From Arabidopsis thaliana (lineage: Eukaryota > Streptophyta > Magnoliopsida > Brassicales > Brassicaceae): a stretch of DNA of 64,000 bases. A model generated the notes under the pieces. The model had not been told where the DNA came from. It ran no database searches and saw only the letters and a program-made list of their open reading frames with translations. This document shows, in pieces, positions 1 to 10,675 of the stretch. Positions within the stretch are counted from its first letter, which is position 1; every line of letters starts with the position of its first letter. The translations under genes were made by a program, and so were the position numbers. The stretch spans positions 135,001 through 199,000 of the forward strand of contig NC_003071.7 in NCBI RefSeq assembly GCF_000001735.4. The letters run 5' to 3'.

Positions 1-75
1 CTCATGGAGAGAACATATGAGATATGGCAATCTGTGGTTACTCTTTAACCAGACATTAGCATGTCCCAAATTCTA

Positions 76-235
76 TAACCGAAAAATCGAAACCGAATGG
101 CTACGTATCAAAATATTTCGGATAGCCAAAAATATCTGAAATATAAATATATTTTCAAAATATTATTTATTTTTAGATTAAATAATTAAAAATATATATA
201 AATATTAAAAATATTCGAAAATAACCGTAAGTATG
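76..235. repeat. CCGAA/AATATCCG-rich dispersed repeat, copy 1 (partial)
   Basis: An AT-rich stretch carries the words CCGAA, AACCGAATGG, ATATTTCGGATA and AAATATTAAAAATA. The same words in the same order make up longer blocks near 26.1-26.6 kb and 36.6-37.1 kb, and in opposite orientation near 57.1-57.5 kb. It has no coding potential and I see no clear terminal repeats. It is best treated as a truncated member of one dispersed intergenic repeat family. I cannot assign a family name from sequence alone. Confidence 0.55.
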
Positions 236-493
236 CTGCTGCTAGATTGAACATTCACATTTTTACTCCAAAAGTTTCTATTGCAAGACAACATGGTATA
301 GGTATACAACAACACGAGGTAAGCCCACGGTTCACATACATTATCTGACCAAACAAAATTCGTTTTATCTATAACTTACAGACATAAAAATCAACTCGTT
401 TTTAAACCTGAATCTGACAACAACCCTCCATATCAACAGTTTTGAGTTTCTTTTTGAAACTCTCTCAAAGTGCGTCACAACTTCATACCCTAC

Positions 494-2504
494 TCAACGA
501 CGGCAGAAGAAGAGGAAATCAGGGTGGCTGACATGACAAGAATGCAGCCATTTGTCAGCGGCTTGGAACAGAGAGTTCACGAGCTGGTGCTCCGAACCCC
601 CAATGGGTGTCCATAATGAACCTCTGAACTTGTATGAAGCAAGCCCAAACACAGGCAATGACATCTTCTCGCTCTCCCTTGGTTGCGTAAGGCTCATTGA
701 TTGTTCACTGCCTTCACCTACAACAGCCAAACGTTGTCAATAGTTCTATCTACCAAACTATTATCCTACAAACAATTTGAATTCGCACCAACAGTCTCTA
801 TTTCTTCTAATGAACACACCTATTTATGTTGTCATTGTGATTGATAGTCAAATGATGCTACTCTAGCCACATGTCACTCTAATCAATTGGAACATTTTGG
901 ATCCACTCAAGTATTCTGATTAGATATAGTGTAAGTTGTGGAACAGTGTAAACCTACAACTTGTTGTTTTGATAAATAAAAGAGTTTTGGTTTACCTCCA
1001 AAAGATGTGTGTAGGGAATGATACGTCAAGAAACAAGCATCCAGGTCCTTCAGTGTCGGTCCTGTGGGTATTCTGTAAATTGGGTACCTGCAAAGTATCA
1101 CATGAATTTTTAGAGACATGAACAACATATTGCAGCAAGCAAGTGCATGCAAAATACAAACAACAATACCATGCAACAGAAAACCAGCTTGACCGAAGTA
1201 AGTCACAGCTTCTCAGCGTCATTAGCTCGGGAAACTGAGCTGCGAGGTCCAAGACCTGTATTGCAACATAGGCAATAGTCAGGAGGAGGAGCCTAATATT
1301 AACAACAGACTCAAACAAGTTCCCAATTTTTTTGTGAGTTAGAATGTGGTCTAGTTTGTTGACTAAAACAAATAGAAAAGAATGTGGTTTAGTTTAAGTT
1401 GACGATGACCAGTCCCTGAGCAGATTGAACATTTCTGATTAGTTGATAGCCATCAGTTGAAGGTTAGAAACAACAAAGGCCATTTCTGAGCATTAGTTTT
1501 TAAATTTGAAGTTACCTGGTATGATATAAGAGCATAAAAGATGATAATAATATATATCATCATCTTAGTATATAGTATCTACACCATGCTTTCGGTTCTA
1601 GTAGAGAAATGAACGCACAAACCTTATCAGCAAAAGGTTCACGGATGTATGGAAGGTCTCTTTCAAGATACTCAAACATCAAACGACCTTGAGAGCCTAA
1701 AGGTTCGCCATCATCACTGGAAGAGTCTTCCTGATGTTGATCCCTCAATGAGATACAGTCTACTCTAGCAGAAACCCGCTCGGAATCACTATCGCTGCTA
1801 ACATCGCTACTTGAATCCCGAAAATCACTGTCGCTACTATCACCAGGACGCCTGCCATAGGAACCGTACATGACATAATGAAAAACAGCTTGTTATACTA
1901 TAATGCTGCTATGATGAGTTCACAAAGAATTAAGAACCTTGATTTAAGAGATGAATCCAAGGCATGAGAATGAGCATAGATTTGAATGGCTGACAAAGAA
2001 GGGACATAGTATTGGATAACACGATCCTTGTTGTTATTCAAAACAAGAGGCACACCGGTGCCGTAAGCACTCCACTCTGCAAATGAGTCCCATATATCAC
2101 CAAGCACAAAATAAGGCACAAGTTTATTATAATCATCATCTGCTCTTCTTTCTCGTAGCAATGTCTACACAGAGATTATCACCATCACCATCAGAGAACA
2201 ACACAGACTTAGATTAAAAAAAAAAAAACATAAAATAGAGATTGTAATAAACCTTGGATAAAAACTGAGCCGGTACGGATGGTGTGACCGACTCTAAAAA
2301 CCGATCTAGATTACTGGAAGATAAATCGGACGGCTCGAGTTGTTGTTTATGCGGAGAAGGAGCTGATGATGGAACGTTAGAGACGTCGCTCTGAGCTCTA
2401 CGGAGCTGATCGATGCGCTGATTGGCCCTGCGAGTTTTTGCGGAAGTGTAGAAAGGATCGTCGCCGTGTCTGCCTCTCGTCAACTGAAATCCAGCACCCA
2501 ACAT
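494..2504 (-). CDS. DUF789 family protein, 369 aa, 6 exons
   Basis: Coding exons in transcript order are 2504-2253, 2164-1938, 1851-1623, 1255-1170, 1087-996 and 717-494. They join in frame to 1110 nt, and all introns are GT-AG. The start is the ATG at 2504 (MLGAGFQL). The N-terminus is basic and Ser/Pro-rich. A DUF789-type core follows (SNLDRFLE, then the exon-2 block DIWDSFAEWSAYGTGVPL), interrupted by a Ser/Asp-rich acidic linker in exon 3 (DSDFRDSSSDVSSDSDSE). The remaining core contains LMFEYLERDLPY, AWYPIYRIPTGPTL and LASYKFRG. The biochemical role of DUF789 proteins is not known. I recognise the gene as At2g01260 from its content and position. It is transcribed divergently from QSOX2, with about 1.95 kb between the two ATGs. 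Confidence 0.9.
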
Positions 2505-4200
2505 CTCCGAGTAGTCGTAGTTGAGTTTTTACCTATATATCTATATATCTATCTAAGCTTAATTTAGTTGATTTAGCGTGAATATGTGTTTGTCTCCGAT
2601 GAGACGGCGAAGAAGCTTGGTCGAATCGGAGATTCCAAAGAAAGGGGTAAAAATGGATCGAATGAAGGAGAATTGATAGAACAAAAACCTTCTGATGATA
2701 TCTAAGCTCCGATTAAACAGGCAAAAGATTAGTGGAAGAGGAAAATCTGAAGAAGAGATTCGCTGAAATGGAGAGAGATTTGGTAATTTCAAAAAAAGGG
2801 GTCAATGAAGAGAGAAAGACGATTGGTTAGTAATTGGAGGGGGAGAGACAAAAACCATTGAATAACACATGAATCCCTCATAAGTTAGTGTTTTTACATT
2901 TTGGTCCTTTTCATTTTGATGATTGATTACAGTTTTACCCGAAACTTCTTTGTAATTCAGTTATACGCTTACTTATAAACAAGTTAATCATACGGTAATG
3001 CAAGGTATTTTAGACTGCTCAGATGCATAATGTAGATGGTGCATAGGAATGATTTGGGGTTATGAATGTAACATTTTAAAATCTGATGAGAAATATGTGA
3101 CTATGGGAAATATAAAGGGGTTAAACATTGGCAAAAGCCAAAGGCCATATGTATATTAGGAGGCTCTTTAATTTAATGGTTGATACTCGATGCTTGCTTG
3201 CTAGATGCTGACAAGATTATAAAGAAATAAAAAAGAAAGGCTGTAAAACATTTGGTCTTTCTTTTTTTGTTCATAGATAAGCTTCACAATGTTCAAGAGT
3301 AATCAAAAACTATACTACCATTGAAGATTCGACTAATGCATGTACACCAACTACATTCATCATTCATTGACAATGACATAAACGTATCAGAACATATATA
3401 TTCATGTATTTAGTAACACTTATATGAGATTATAAGGAGTTTTTTGATAAGTGAAATGAATGAATTTTCACATATTATTGAGCACCTGACTCTGCATTCT
3501 GCAATAGGCGGCTAGTTTTTATCAGCCACATAAGTAGTCTTTTATTATTTGAAGATATGCACATGACCAACACATTATAGTGTTCTTTTTGCCTGGCTTC
3601 GATAGGTCCACAAATAATGGGTTTGATAGAAAACAATTCTTGCATAATGTGGGGGATTCGCCTAGCTAGACATGAAGCATTTTTTTGGAGTATATAAATG
3701 GGGATTTTAGCAATACTATGATTAGTATTTGGATTATGTAATCTGTGATACTTAAACACATTGCCTGCATATAAATCCATATATTATTTAAAATATATCA
3801 TTTTTGATTTTTGACAGAAATCATAGAGATTACGGAAACAGATAAAAGCACACTCCAGAAAATTAGAGACAAATATTACTATTCAAAAAGATTCAGATCG
3901 CTACTAAGTGAGGGTCGCCAAATCGCGAGTCGAAACACCGATTTTGAGTCCGCGAAATTCGGAAATTTGCGTGGTTGCCACAATACCGAAGTACTGGAAT
4001 CCTCATCGTGAATGGAATCTCTATATGTAATGTTTCAGTGTAGTAAAATTCAGGTCTTAGCATTTGCTTTCTAGATTTGTATGTCTAAAATAAGTGTTAA
4101 GCTTGAATGTTTGATAACAGTATCGACCATAAATCTCCCATCTAAGCCGATAATGTGTTTTGATCATCATTGTGAATTTTAAATCAGTGAACCATAAGAT
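2505..4200. other. Divergent intergenic region between the DUF789 gene and QSOX2
   Basis: This is about 1.7 kb without a convincing gene. The part next to the DUF789 gene (about 2505-2830) has the lower AT content and purine-rich character of a 5' leader and promoter. The middle (2900-3790) is ordinary AT-rich spacer, and the open frames in it have no recognisable family features. At 3795-4015 lies a short block related to one near 52.3 kb, listed separately. Confidence 0.5.
3795..4015. repeat. Short dispersed repeat, copy A (partner near 52.27-52.48 kb)
   Basis: By eye this block and the one at about 52265-52475 share an ordered series of words: a TTTTTGA/GACAGAAAT start, GAAACACC, GAAATTCG, GCGTG and TTTCCACAA or TTGCCACAA, then TGGAATCC or TGGAGTCCCATC at the end. 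The similarity is interrupted by small gaps. A 66-codon open frame crosses this copy, but it begins at a weak context and is not kept open in the other copy, so I do not call it a gene. The family is unknown. Confidence 0.35.
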
Positions 4201-4241
4201 AGCCCAATTGGGCCCAAATAATGTTGTCTGAATAAAGCCCA
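4201..4241. promoter_or_regulatory. Site II-type TGGGCY cluster upstream of QSOX2
   Basis: AGCCCA occurs at 4201, the overlapping TGGGCC/GGGCCCA at about 4209-4215, and AGCCCA at 4236. This is about 215-255 bp before the QSOX2 start codon. Site II elements (TGGGCY) are known binding sites for TCP factors in promoters of plant housekeeping genes. Use of this cluster is inferred from position only. Confidence 0.45.
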
Positions 4242-4456
4242 TTATCAACAGTAACGGAGTTCAAAGAGTGGGTAAGAGATGTGCGACGTCGTTCAGGAGC
4301 TTCTATATCACAAATCTTCCTTCATTTTCTCAGTGGAAGAGGAGGGAAGCTTTCTTCTGTAGATCTTCGCTTCCTCTCTCTATCTATCTCTGTTGAGAAG
4401 AAGAATCGAAACTTTGAAATCTGTGAGAGGAGGGGTTCATAGTTCGATTGGATTTG

Positions 4457-7141
4457 ATGTCTTTGGTGCATCTGCTTTTGTTCGCCGGCCTTGTAATCGC
4501 CGCTTCCTCTTCTTCCCCGGGCTCGCGCTTGATTCTCCGGGAAATCTCCGATCAGAAAGACAAAGCTGTTGAATTGAACACTACCAACTTCGATTCAGTC
4601 CTTAAAGACACCCCCGCCAAGTATGCCGTCGTCGAATTCTTCGCTCACTGGTCAGTTCTTCGATTGCTTTTCACTTTTCACTTAAATCTCCACTTTTGGT
4701 TGGTGGGTTTTGCAGTTTATCTACTACCTACAGAGTTTGGTGCTGGATCTAGCGTTGGGTTCTCTTGCAAGTGTGTTCTTATAGGAAAAGATTTGAACTT
4801 TATGATCCTATTAGTGTGCTTCTTCTCTAATCATTGCTACTAGAAGGCTTTATATTTTCTTCAGTTACTAGTTTGGGCGTTTACTGATGCGTGTATCGTT
4901 TTCAATTGATTCTAGGTGTCCTGCCTGTAGAAACTACAAGGTAACATAAACTATTCAAAGCCTCAACTTTGGAGATTTCCGTTGCCTAAAAAGTGTTACT
5001 CTTATGCAGCCTCATTACGAAAAGGTTGCAAGGCTCTTCAATGGTCCAGATGCAATACATCCAGGAATCGTTTTGATGACTAGAGTTGATTGTGCAATGA
5101 AGGTATTTACTCCATGCTCCGAATGTTTTTATGAATCATGTTAAATTCTCTTGGTTCACTGTTTCTGAGCTAAGTCGGTCCATTTCCCTGGCAGCGCAGA
5201 CGAATACCAAGCTCTGTGACAAGTTCTCTGTTTCTCACTATCCAATGCTCTTTTGGGGTCCTCCTACTAAGTTTGTCTCTGGCAGTTGGGAACCTAAAAA
5301 GGATAAAAGTGAGATACTTGTTATTGATGACGGCCGCACTGCTGAGCGTTTGCTCAACTGGATTAACAAGCAGATTGGCAGGTTTGTGCCACAAATCCAC
5401 CGGACGTTTATCTTCAGCATTGACTCGAAATATATCTAGCAGATTCAAACTATGTTTCATCTTTGAAGTGTATCTATAATTTTCCTTACCGAGTTTGCCA
5501 ATATCACATCTTACTTAGTCTGTTTTGTTTCTCAATAATTTGCAGTTCTTATGGCTTGGATGATCAGAAATTCAAAAACGAACATGCCCTGTCGAATCTA
5601 ACCGACTACAACCAGGTTTCTAGACTTATCTCTGCCTAACTTTGCTGATATTATTAGCGTTTCGTCTAAGATTAAACAGCTTTAAGATAACCGGGTGTTG
5701 ATTTGCCACAGATTTCTCAGGCTGTGTATGATGTCGAGGAAGCAACCGCAGAAGCTTTTGATATCATTTTAGCACATAAGGTTGAGAGATGTGTATGTAT
5801 ATGACCTTCTTCCATTCGCTCAGTTTCGTTAAAAAATAAGTAGTTTCATGTCGTGTACAGGCCATTAAGTCATCTGAAACAAGTGCTTCATTTATAAGAT
5901 TTATCCAGCTTCTAGCAGCACATCATCTTTCCAGGAGGTAAATTAAAGTGTCATTATCCTAATGCCGTCACAAGCATTTTGATGATCACTTTCTTTTTCC
6001 ACACTAATTGTGAAATTTATATTCTATAGGTGTCGGAAAGGAGCTGCAGAAATTCTAGTGAACTATGATGATTTATGCCCTTCTGGAAATTGCTCTTACG
6101 AAAAATCTGGAGGGAACGATACCCTGGGAAATTTCCCTATTTGTGGAAAGGATGTTCCGCGTGGATACTACGTGAGTGCTAGCAACCGACTCTATTACTG
6201 TTTTCCTGTATATCCGCATTAGAGATCTGATTGTCCTAATATCATATTTGGTAGATGTTTTGCCGTGGCAGCAAGAACGATACTCGCGGATTTAGGTACT
6301 GTAGTTTCTTTTTAAACTTCATACCATGATCCTTCACTTCAGTTTAGTGAACTATTCCTTAAATGCTTGACTGTAGCTGTGGATTATGGGTTCTGATGCA
6401 TTCGCTTTCCGTGAGAATTGAGGATGGAGAAAGTCATTTTGCATTCACGACAATATGCGATTTCGTCAACAACTTCTTCATGTGTGATGAATGCCGCCTG
6501 CATTTCAATGACATGTGCTTGAGGTAAAAATAATAATAATAACTCACAGTTCGATTTATCGTGGTATTTGCTCAACTGAACCTCATATGCATGTGTTTCA
6601 TGGACAGCGTCAAAACCCCTTTCAAAAAGGCACGTGATTTCGTATTGTGGGTGTGGAGCACACACAACAAGGTCAACGAGAGACTCTTGAAGGACGAAGC
6701 TTCCCTTGGTACAGGTGACCCCAAGTTCCCCAAGATTATATGGCCACCAAAGGAGCTTTGCCCATTGTGTTATCTTTCAAGTAATCAGAAAAGCATAGAG
6801 TGGGACCATGAACATGTCTACAAGTTCTTGAAGAACTACTATGGGCCTAAGCTCGTATCTCTTTACAAGGAAAAGAGTGTCAGCCGGAGCAAGGAAGAGA
6901 CCGTCTCAGCCACTGAAGACTTAACAGTGGCCACCAATGCTCTGGTTGTGCCGATTGGAGCTGCATTGGCAATAGCCATCGCCAGCTGTGCATTTGGGGC
7001 GCTTGCTTGTTACTGGAGGACACAGCAGAAGAACCGCAAGTATTACTTCCATCTATCTATTTAAATCTAGTGGTAGCTACCAACTCCTGTTTTCTTACCA
7101 TTTGTGGGCCATCGTTTATTTTCAGGCCGAGGAGAAGGTGA
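4457..7141 (+). CDS. QSOX2: Quiescin-type sulfhydryl oxidase, 495 aa, 12 exons
   Basis: Exons are 4457-4650, 4916-4940, 5010-5102, 5200-5381, 5546-5615, 5712-5780, 5861-5937, 6030-6171, 6255-6295, 6377-6523, 6608-7039 and 7126-7141. The total is 1488 nt in frame. QSOX enzymes form disulfides in secretory-pathway proteins and pass the electrons via FAD to oxygen. A hydrophobic signal peptide (MSLVHLLLFAGLVIA) precedes a thioredoxin domain with the active site WCPAC (Cys66/Cys69), coded in the 25-nt second exon. The ERV/ALR domain has RGFSCGLWVLMHSL, the redox pair FMCDEC (Cys334/Cys337) and a distal CPLC (398-401). A membrane segment lies near 463-488, followed by a short basic tail (RKPRRR). 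The organisation is that of plant QSOX: a single Trx domain fused to Erv. It converges on the RING-CH gene, with 468 bp between stop codons. Confidence 0.96.
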
Positions 7142-7609
7142 AACTAAACTACAAGAAGGTCTTGATGTTTTCATAACTTACAGACAACAAACACAAAGGC
7201 TCTTGTTTGGAGTTGATATACCAAAGTCGCTTCCTGCAGGTCCTTTCCTTGTAACTTTTGTCTCTGATTTTGAAAGATAGTCCAGATTCTTGTCTTGAAT
7301 TTTGGGATACAAACACAGAGAGACACTTGTGAATGTTGGGATCTTTATAGGAATCTTTATAGTGGTTTATAAATTTGTATTGGATCATATGGTTAGAGTT
7401 GTTGTGTAAGAATTCAAGATGAGTCTTCTTTGTCTATCTATCTGCATTGCACAGCTGGGAAAACACTTGAGAAGAGAGCTTTCCTAATGAGATACTTTTT
7501 TTTGTTTCAATCTGTTAAACCAATCCAACATTTTACATGTATAAGCCAGAAGTTATATTTACAGTGTCATTTGACTTTGTGTGTGTGTGTGAAAGAAAAG
7601 AATGAGTGA

Positions 7610-8809
7610 TCATCGTACGCCTATAATGTAAGATTGCGTTTGAGGCAAGCGCCATGAATCTGTTTCTTCATCAGATGAATCATCGGAGGGAGAGGTGTCT
7701 AAGGTCCGAGAATGGCGGCGGCAGGTGGCGACTGCTTTGGTGACAACGTAGATGGGTAGCATGATTCCGAGTATTCTCAGAAATAACAACTGAAACCAAA
7801 AATAACAACACTTAGGGTTCATTCATTCAAATTATAGTCCCTTGAATCTGTTGTGAGATAATAATAATCTCACCGTGAACAAAGGGAAGACATGAAGGTT
7901 TGATCCGGTGAGGACTAAAGGGAGGGTATGTCGGAGAATGAGAAGAGCCATGAACTGCAAATTACAAACATTATGAGTAAAGACAAAATCAAAGTGTTGG
8001 TTTGGTGGGAAAACAAGAAGGGTCCGTACAATGAGAACAAGGGAACGGCAACAGATGAAGCTTGTGGTGGAAGAAAGAGGATATGGTTGGTCAATAAAAG
8101 TGGAATCAGCAGGTACAACTGTGATGAAACGATGCTCCCGTTGAGAGATTCCCCAGTTTCCCCTGAAATGGAGAGGAACATGGCCTAACTCTAGCAACGG
8201 AGGCGGCGCTGTATAATCCGGCTTGAATTCCTGAACAAAAAAAAACATACTACTTATCATCAGATTTCATTCAGAAGGACAATAGAAAGAGAGGAGACAA
8301 ATAGCTGTTGGTCCAGTGGTAAATCTTCCAGGTGGAAGTGCTGGATTCAAGGTGGGAGGGATCTCTTCTCCGAAAAAGAAGAAAAAAAAAAAAGAGAGGA
8401 GACAAACCTGATGGCAAATCTCGCAGGTGGTATCACCTTTCTCGTTACACCATCTCTGTACGCACCTCCTATGCGCATACTGCCAAGTTAAACCAACAAC
8501 ATTGATCATCCGATCCAACCAATGTTCTCTTAACTTGGGAAAAATGTTTCTAATTGTGTTTACCTTGACGCTGCCGCTGCAAGAACAAGGAGTCTCCATG
8601 TTGGAATCCAAGTCCTCGTCGTGACAGATCCTGCACTCAGCCATTGACAAATCTCCGTTACGCAGCATCTCAAGTGTTTTATCGTCCAAGATTGTACATT
8701 CCTCAACGGGTATATTAGCTTGCAACATCTGGTTCCTGCTCTGAATCGCAGCCTCAATCGTGGATTCTGTTATCAACCGATCCACCAGCAGCACGAAATG
8801 ATCTCCCAT
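7610..8809 (-). CDS. RING-CH (MARCH-type) zinc-finger membrane protein, 259 aa
   Basis: Exons are 8809-8564, 8479-8408, 8230-8030, 7954-7874 and 7789-7610 (780 nt, in frame, all GT-AG). The start is MGDHFVLLVDRL. A C4HC3 RING-CH finger spans about residues 59-104, beginning AECRICHDED and continuing through TPCSCSG, YAHRRCVQRWC and TCEIC. Two hydrophobic segments follow at about 174-200 and 201-222, then a Ser/Asp-rich tail (SPSDDSSDEETDSW). This is the layout of membrane-anchored MARCH-like E3 ubiquitin ligases, so a ubiquitin-ligase role at a membrane is inferred from the family. Intron 2 contains a short retroposon right next to the exon-2 splice donor. The gene probably corresponds to At2g01275. 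Confidence 0.92.
8286..8406 (+). mobile_element. Short tRNA-like SINE/retroposon with 16-bp target-site duplication
   Basis: A perfect 16-bp direct repeat, AAAGAGAGGAGACAAA, occurs at 8286-8301 and 8391-8406. Between them is about 89 bp that starts TAGCTGTTGGTCCAGTGG. It contains an A-box-like word (GGTCCAGTGGT, 8310-8320) and, about 30 nt on, a B-box-like GGATTCAAGG (8343-8352). It ends in an A-rich tail (8372-8393). The target-site duplication, tRNA-like boxes and A-tail indicate a LINE-mobilised SINE or tRNA-derived retroposon. It lies antisense to the host gene, in the intron directly next to the donor of RING-CH exon 2. Confidence 0.7.
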
Positions 8810-10342
8810 GTTCTCTGTTCTCACGGTATAGAAAGAAACGTGCAGCTGAAGAAATGATAAATAATGGGTTGGGGTCAGAATTTGCATTTAATGCTAAGGA
8901 GATTCCATACGCAACATGAACATGTGAATTAGAAGATGCGAATTAATGAAGAAAAAGTTTGAAACATTGATGAGATCAAGGCGACTTAAAATAAGCTAAA
9001 GAAGTTTAATTTGTGGATTAATTGAAAGAGCTAATGATAGATGGTGGTTTAGGTAAAGCTGAACCAAACCTGGTTGGTTACCAGAACACAAAAGCTGTAC
9101 AAACTAAATATGTTTCTTATTGTTTGACCAAACTAACTGCACAAAAGTTTATCAAAACGGTTTAGTGGAATTTCGCACCCAAAAAAAGAAAATTAAATCT
9201 AAGAATCTGAATTTACCGTAGTCGAATCGTCTATATAACGGTTTTCATAATTTGCAATAAATAATAAATTTAAGACGGTAAAACAAATTGGAGAAAGTTT
9301 TGAATGAATGAAGAATACACTTGAGACAAAACATAAGACAACCGAAAAGAGAGGGAGAATCGAGAGGCAGACCCAAATTTTAGGAGATGGAGGAGCAAAA
9401 GAGCTTTGTACCGTTTTCTTCTGCTTTTGAAAGAAAGAAAGAAGAAGAAGAAGAAGTGGAAAAGCGAAGAAAAAGGAGACTTAGAAGAAGAGAATCGTAT
9501 TTAGTTTATTCTGACGCTAAAGCCTTAACAAAAGCTTCCTTTCTTTCTATCTGATTTCCGAATTATTCAGTCAGGTTATATAAAGTTATGTGTGTTTAGA
9601 GATGAAGCAAAGAGATGGAGTAATAGATTCTCGAATCTTTTGATTGTTTTCTTACTTTATACCACCAAAACAAAATTGACATTGGAGACGTATCCGTAGA
9701 TGTACATGTATGCATACATATACACGTGGTTATTTCATCACTAATTAATATATGGGCAGAGAAAAATGCCTTGGAAAAACAAATAGATGAAATTGACAAC
9801 AATCAATAGTAGTATGTTATGGATGAAAGAAAGAAAAGAGAGTAACCCACAACGATGTAACTTTTTCAGTGTAATAAAAAAGCAGTTTGACGACAAAAAA
9901 AAAGGGTTAACAATTGTTGGATTATTGCATGATGACACGTGTTAGTGTTGCGAGTGTGAAGCGTATCACGGTGGAATGAGGTGTGACATCATTTGAACGG
10001 TTGATAACTAACCACTAACCACAATCGTATCACTTTTTTTCTTTTTGTTAATCATAGTATTTGATTGATTGATTTATAATTCTGTGTATTTTTTGACGTT
10101 AAAACTAAGGTGTATGAGAGATTTTTAAAAGTGTACAGTTTCGTGTTTACTATTCTCTGCGATGTCGATTGCCGATTCTAGTAGGTTTTTTTTCCGGCAA
10201 ACCAAATCTCAATCAAGCAAAGTGTCCATGGTACGATACGAAGAAGAAGATTAAGATTAACGCCGTGAAGTATGATCAGGCGATTGCTGCGTTTTTAACG
10301 CCGAAGGAAGCGTTTTGCCGATTATAATAAACTTTGTTTTTG
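8810..10342. other. Divergent intergenic region, RING-CH gene / MEE65
   Basis: This holds the presumed promoter and 5' leader of the RING-CH gene (purine-rich GAAGAA run near 9440-9460) and AT-rich spacer. A G-box-like word, GACACGTGTT, lies at about 9934-9943. I found no gene-like exon or element ends here. Confidence 0.4.
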
Positions 10343-10382
10343 TGGGCCAAATCCGATTTATTAATGGGCCGATTAATGGGCT
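10343..10382. promoter_or_regulatory. Three site II (TGGGCY) elements upstream of MEE65
   Basis: TGGGCC at 10343-10348, TGGGCC at 10365-10370 and TGGGCT at 10377-10382 sit within 40 bp, about 300 bp before the MEE65 start codon. Such clusters are typical of plant promoters for growth-related machinery. Function here is inferred from motif and position. Confidence 0.5.
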
Positions 10383-10675
10383 TAAAACAAATAAAAGCTG
10401 AACTGTTGTATTGAATACTAGTATATATACAAAGGAAAGAGTGGGTTTAGTCGACTTCCAACTTTAGAGCGTTTGTGACTCTCAAATTTCTTCTTCTCTT
10501 CCTCTTCAATTGTGCAGAGAAAAACTTACGGCAGGATAATCTAGGCAACGTTGAGTTCAATTTCCGGTAAGAAAAGTTCAATTCTAAGTTTGTGAGATCG
10601 CTTAAAAAGTATCTGACTTTGTATGTATTTTTTCTTGAAGCCCCTGTCTTTGAGTTTTACTTTTTAGAGGAGGCC

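Noticed and set aside
3811-4011. 66-codon open frame MTEIIEITETDKS...
   Set aside because: It overlaps a dispersed repeat whose other copy does not keep the frame. No start context or family similarity.
4448-4456. Longer N-termini for several genes (QSOX2 at 4448, RPI2 at 15016, GeBP at 34561, PPR at 37217)
   Set aside because: These frames begin with TTG, not ATG. The next in-frame ATG gives the expected signal or transit peptide or family start.
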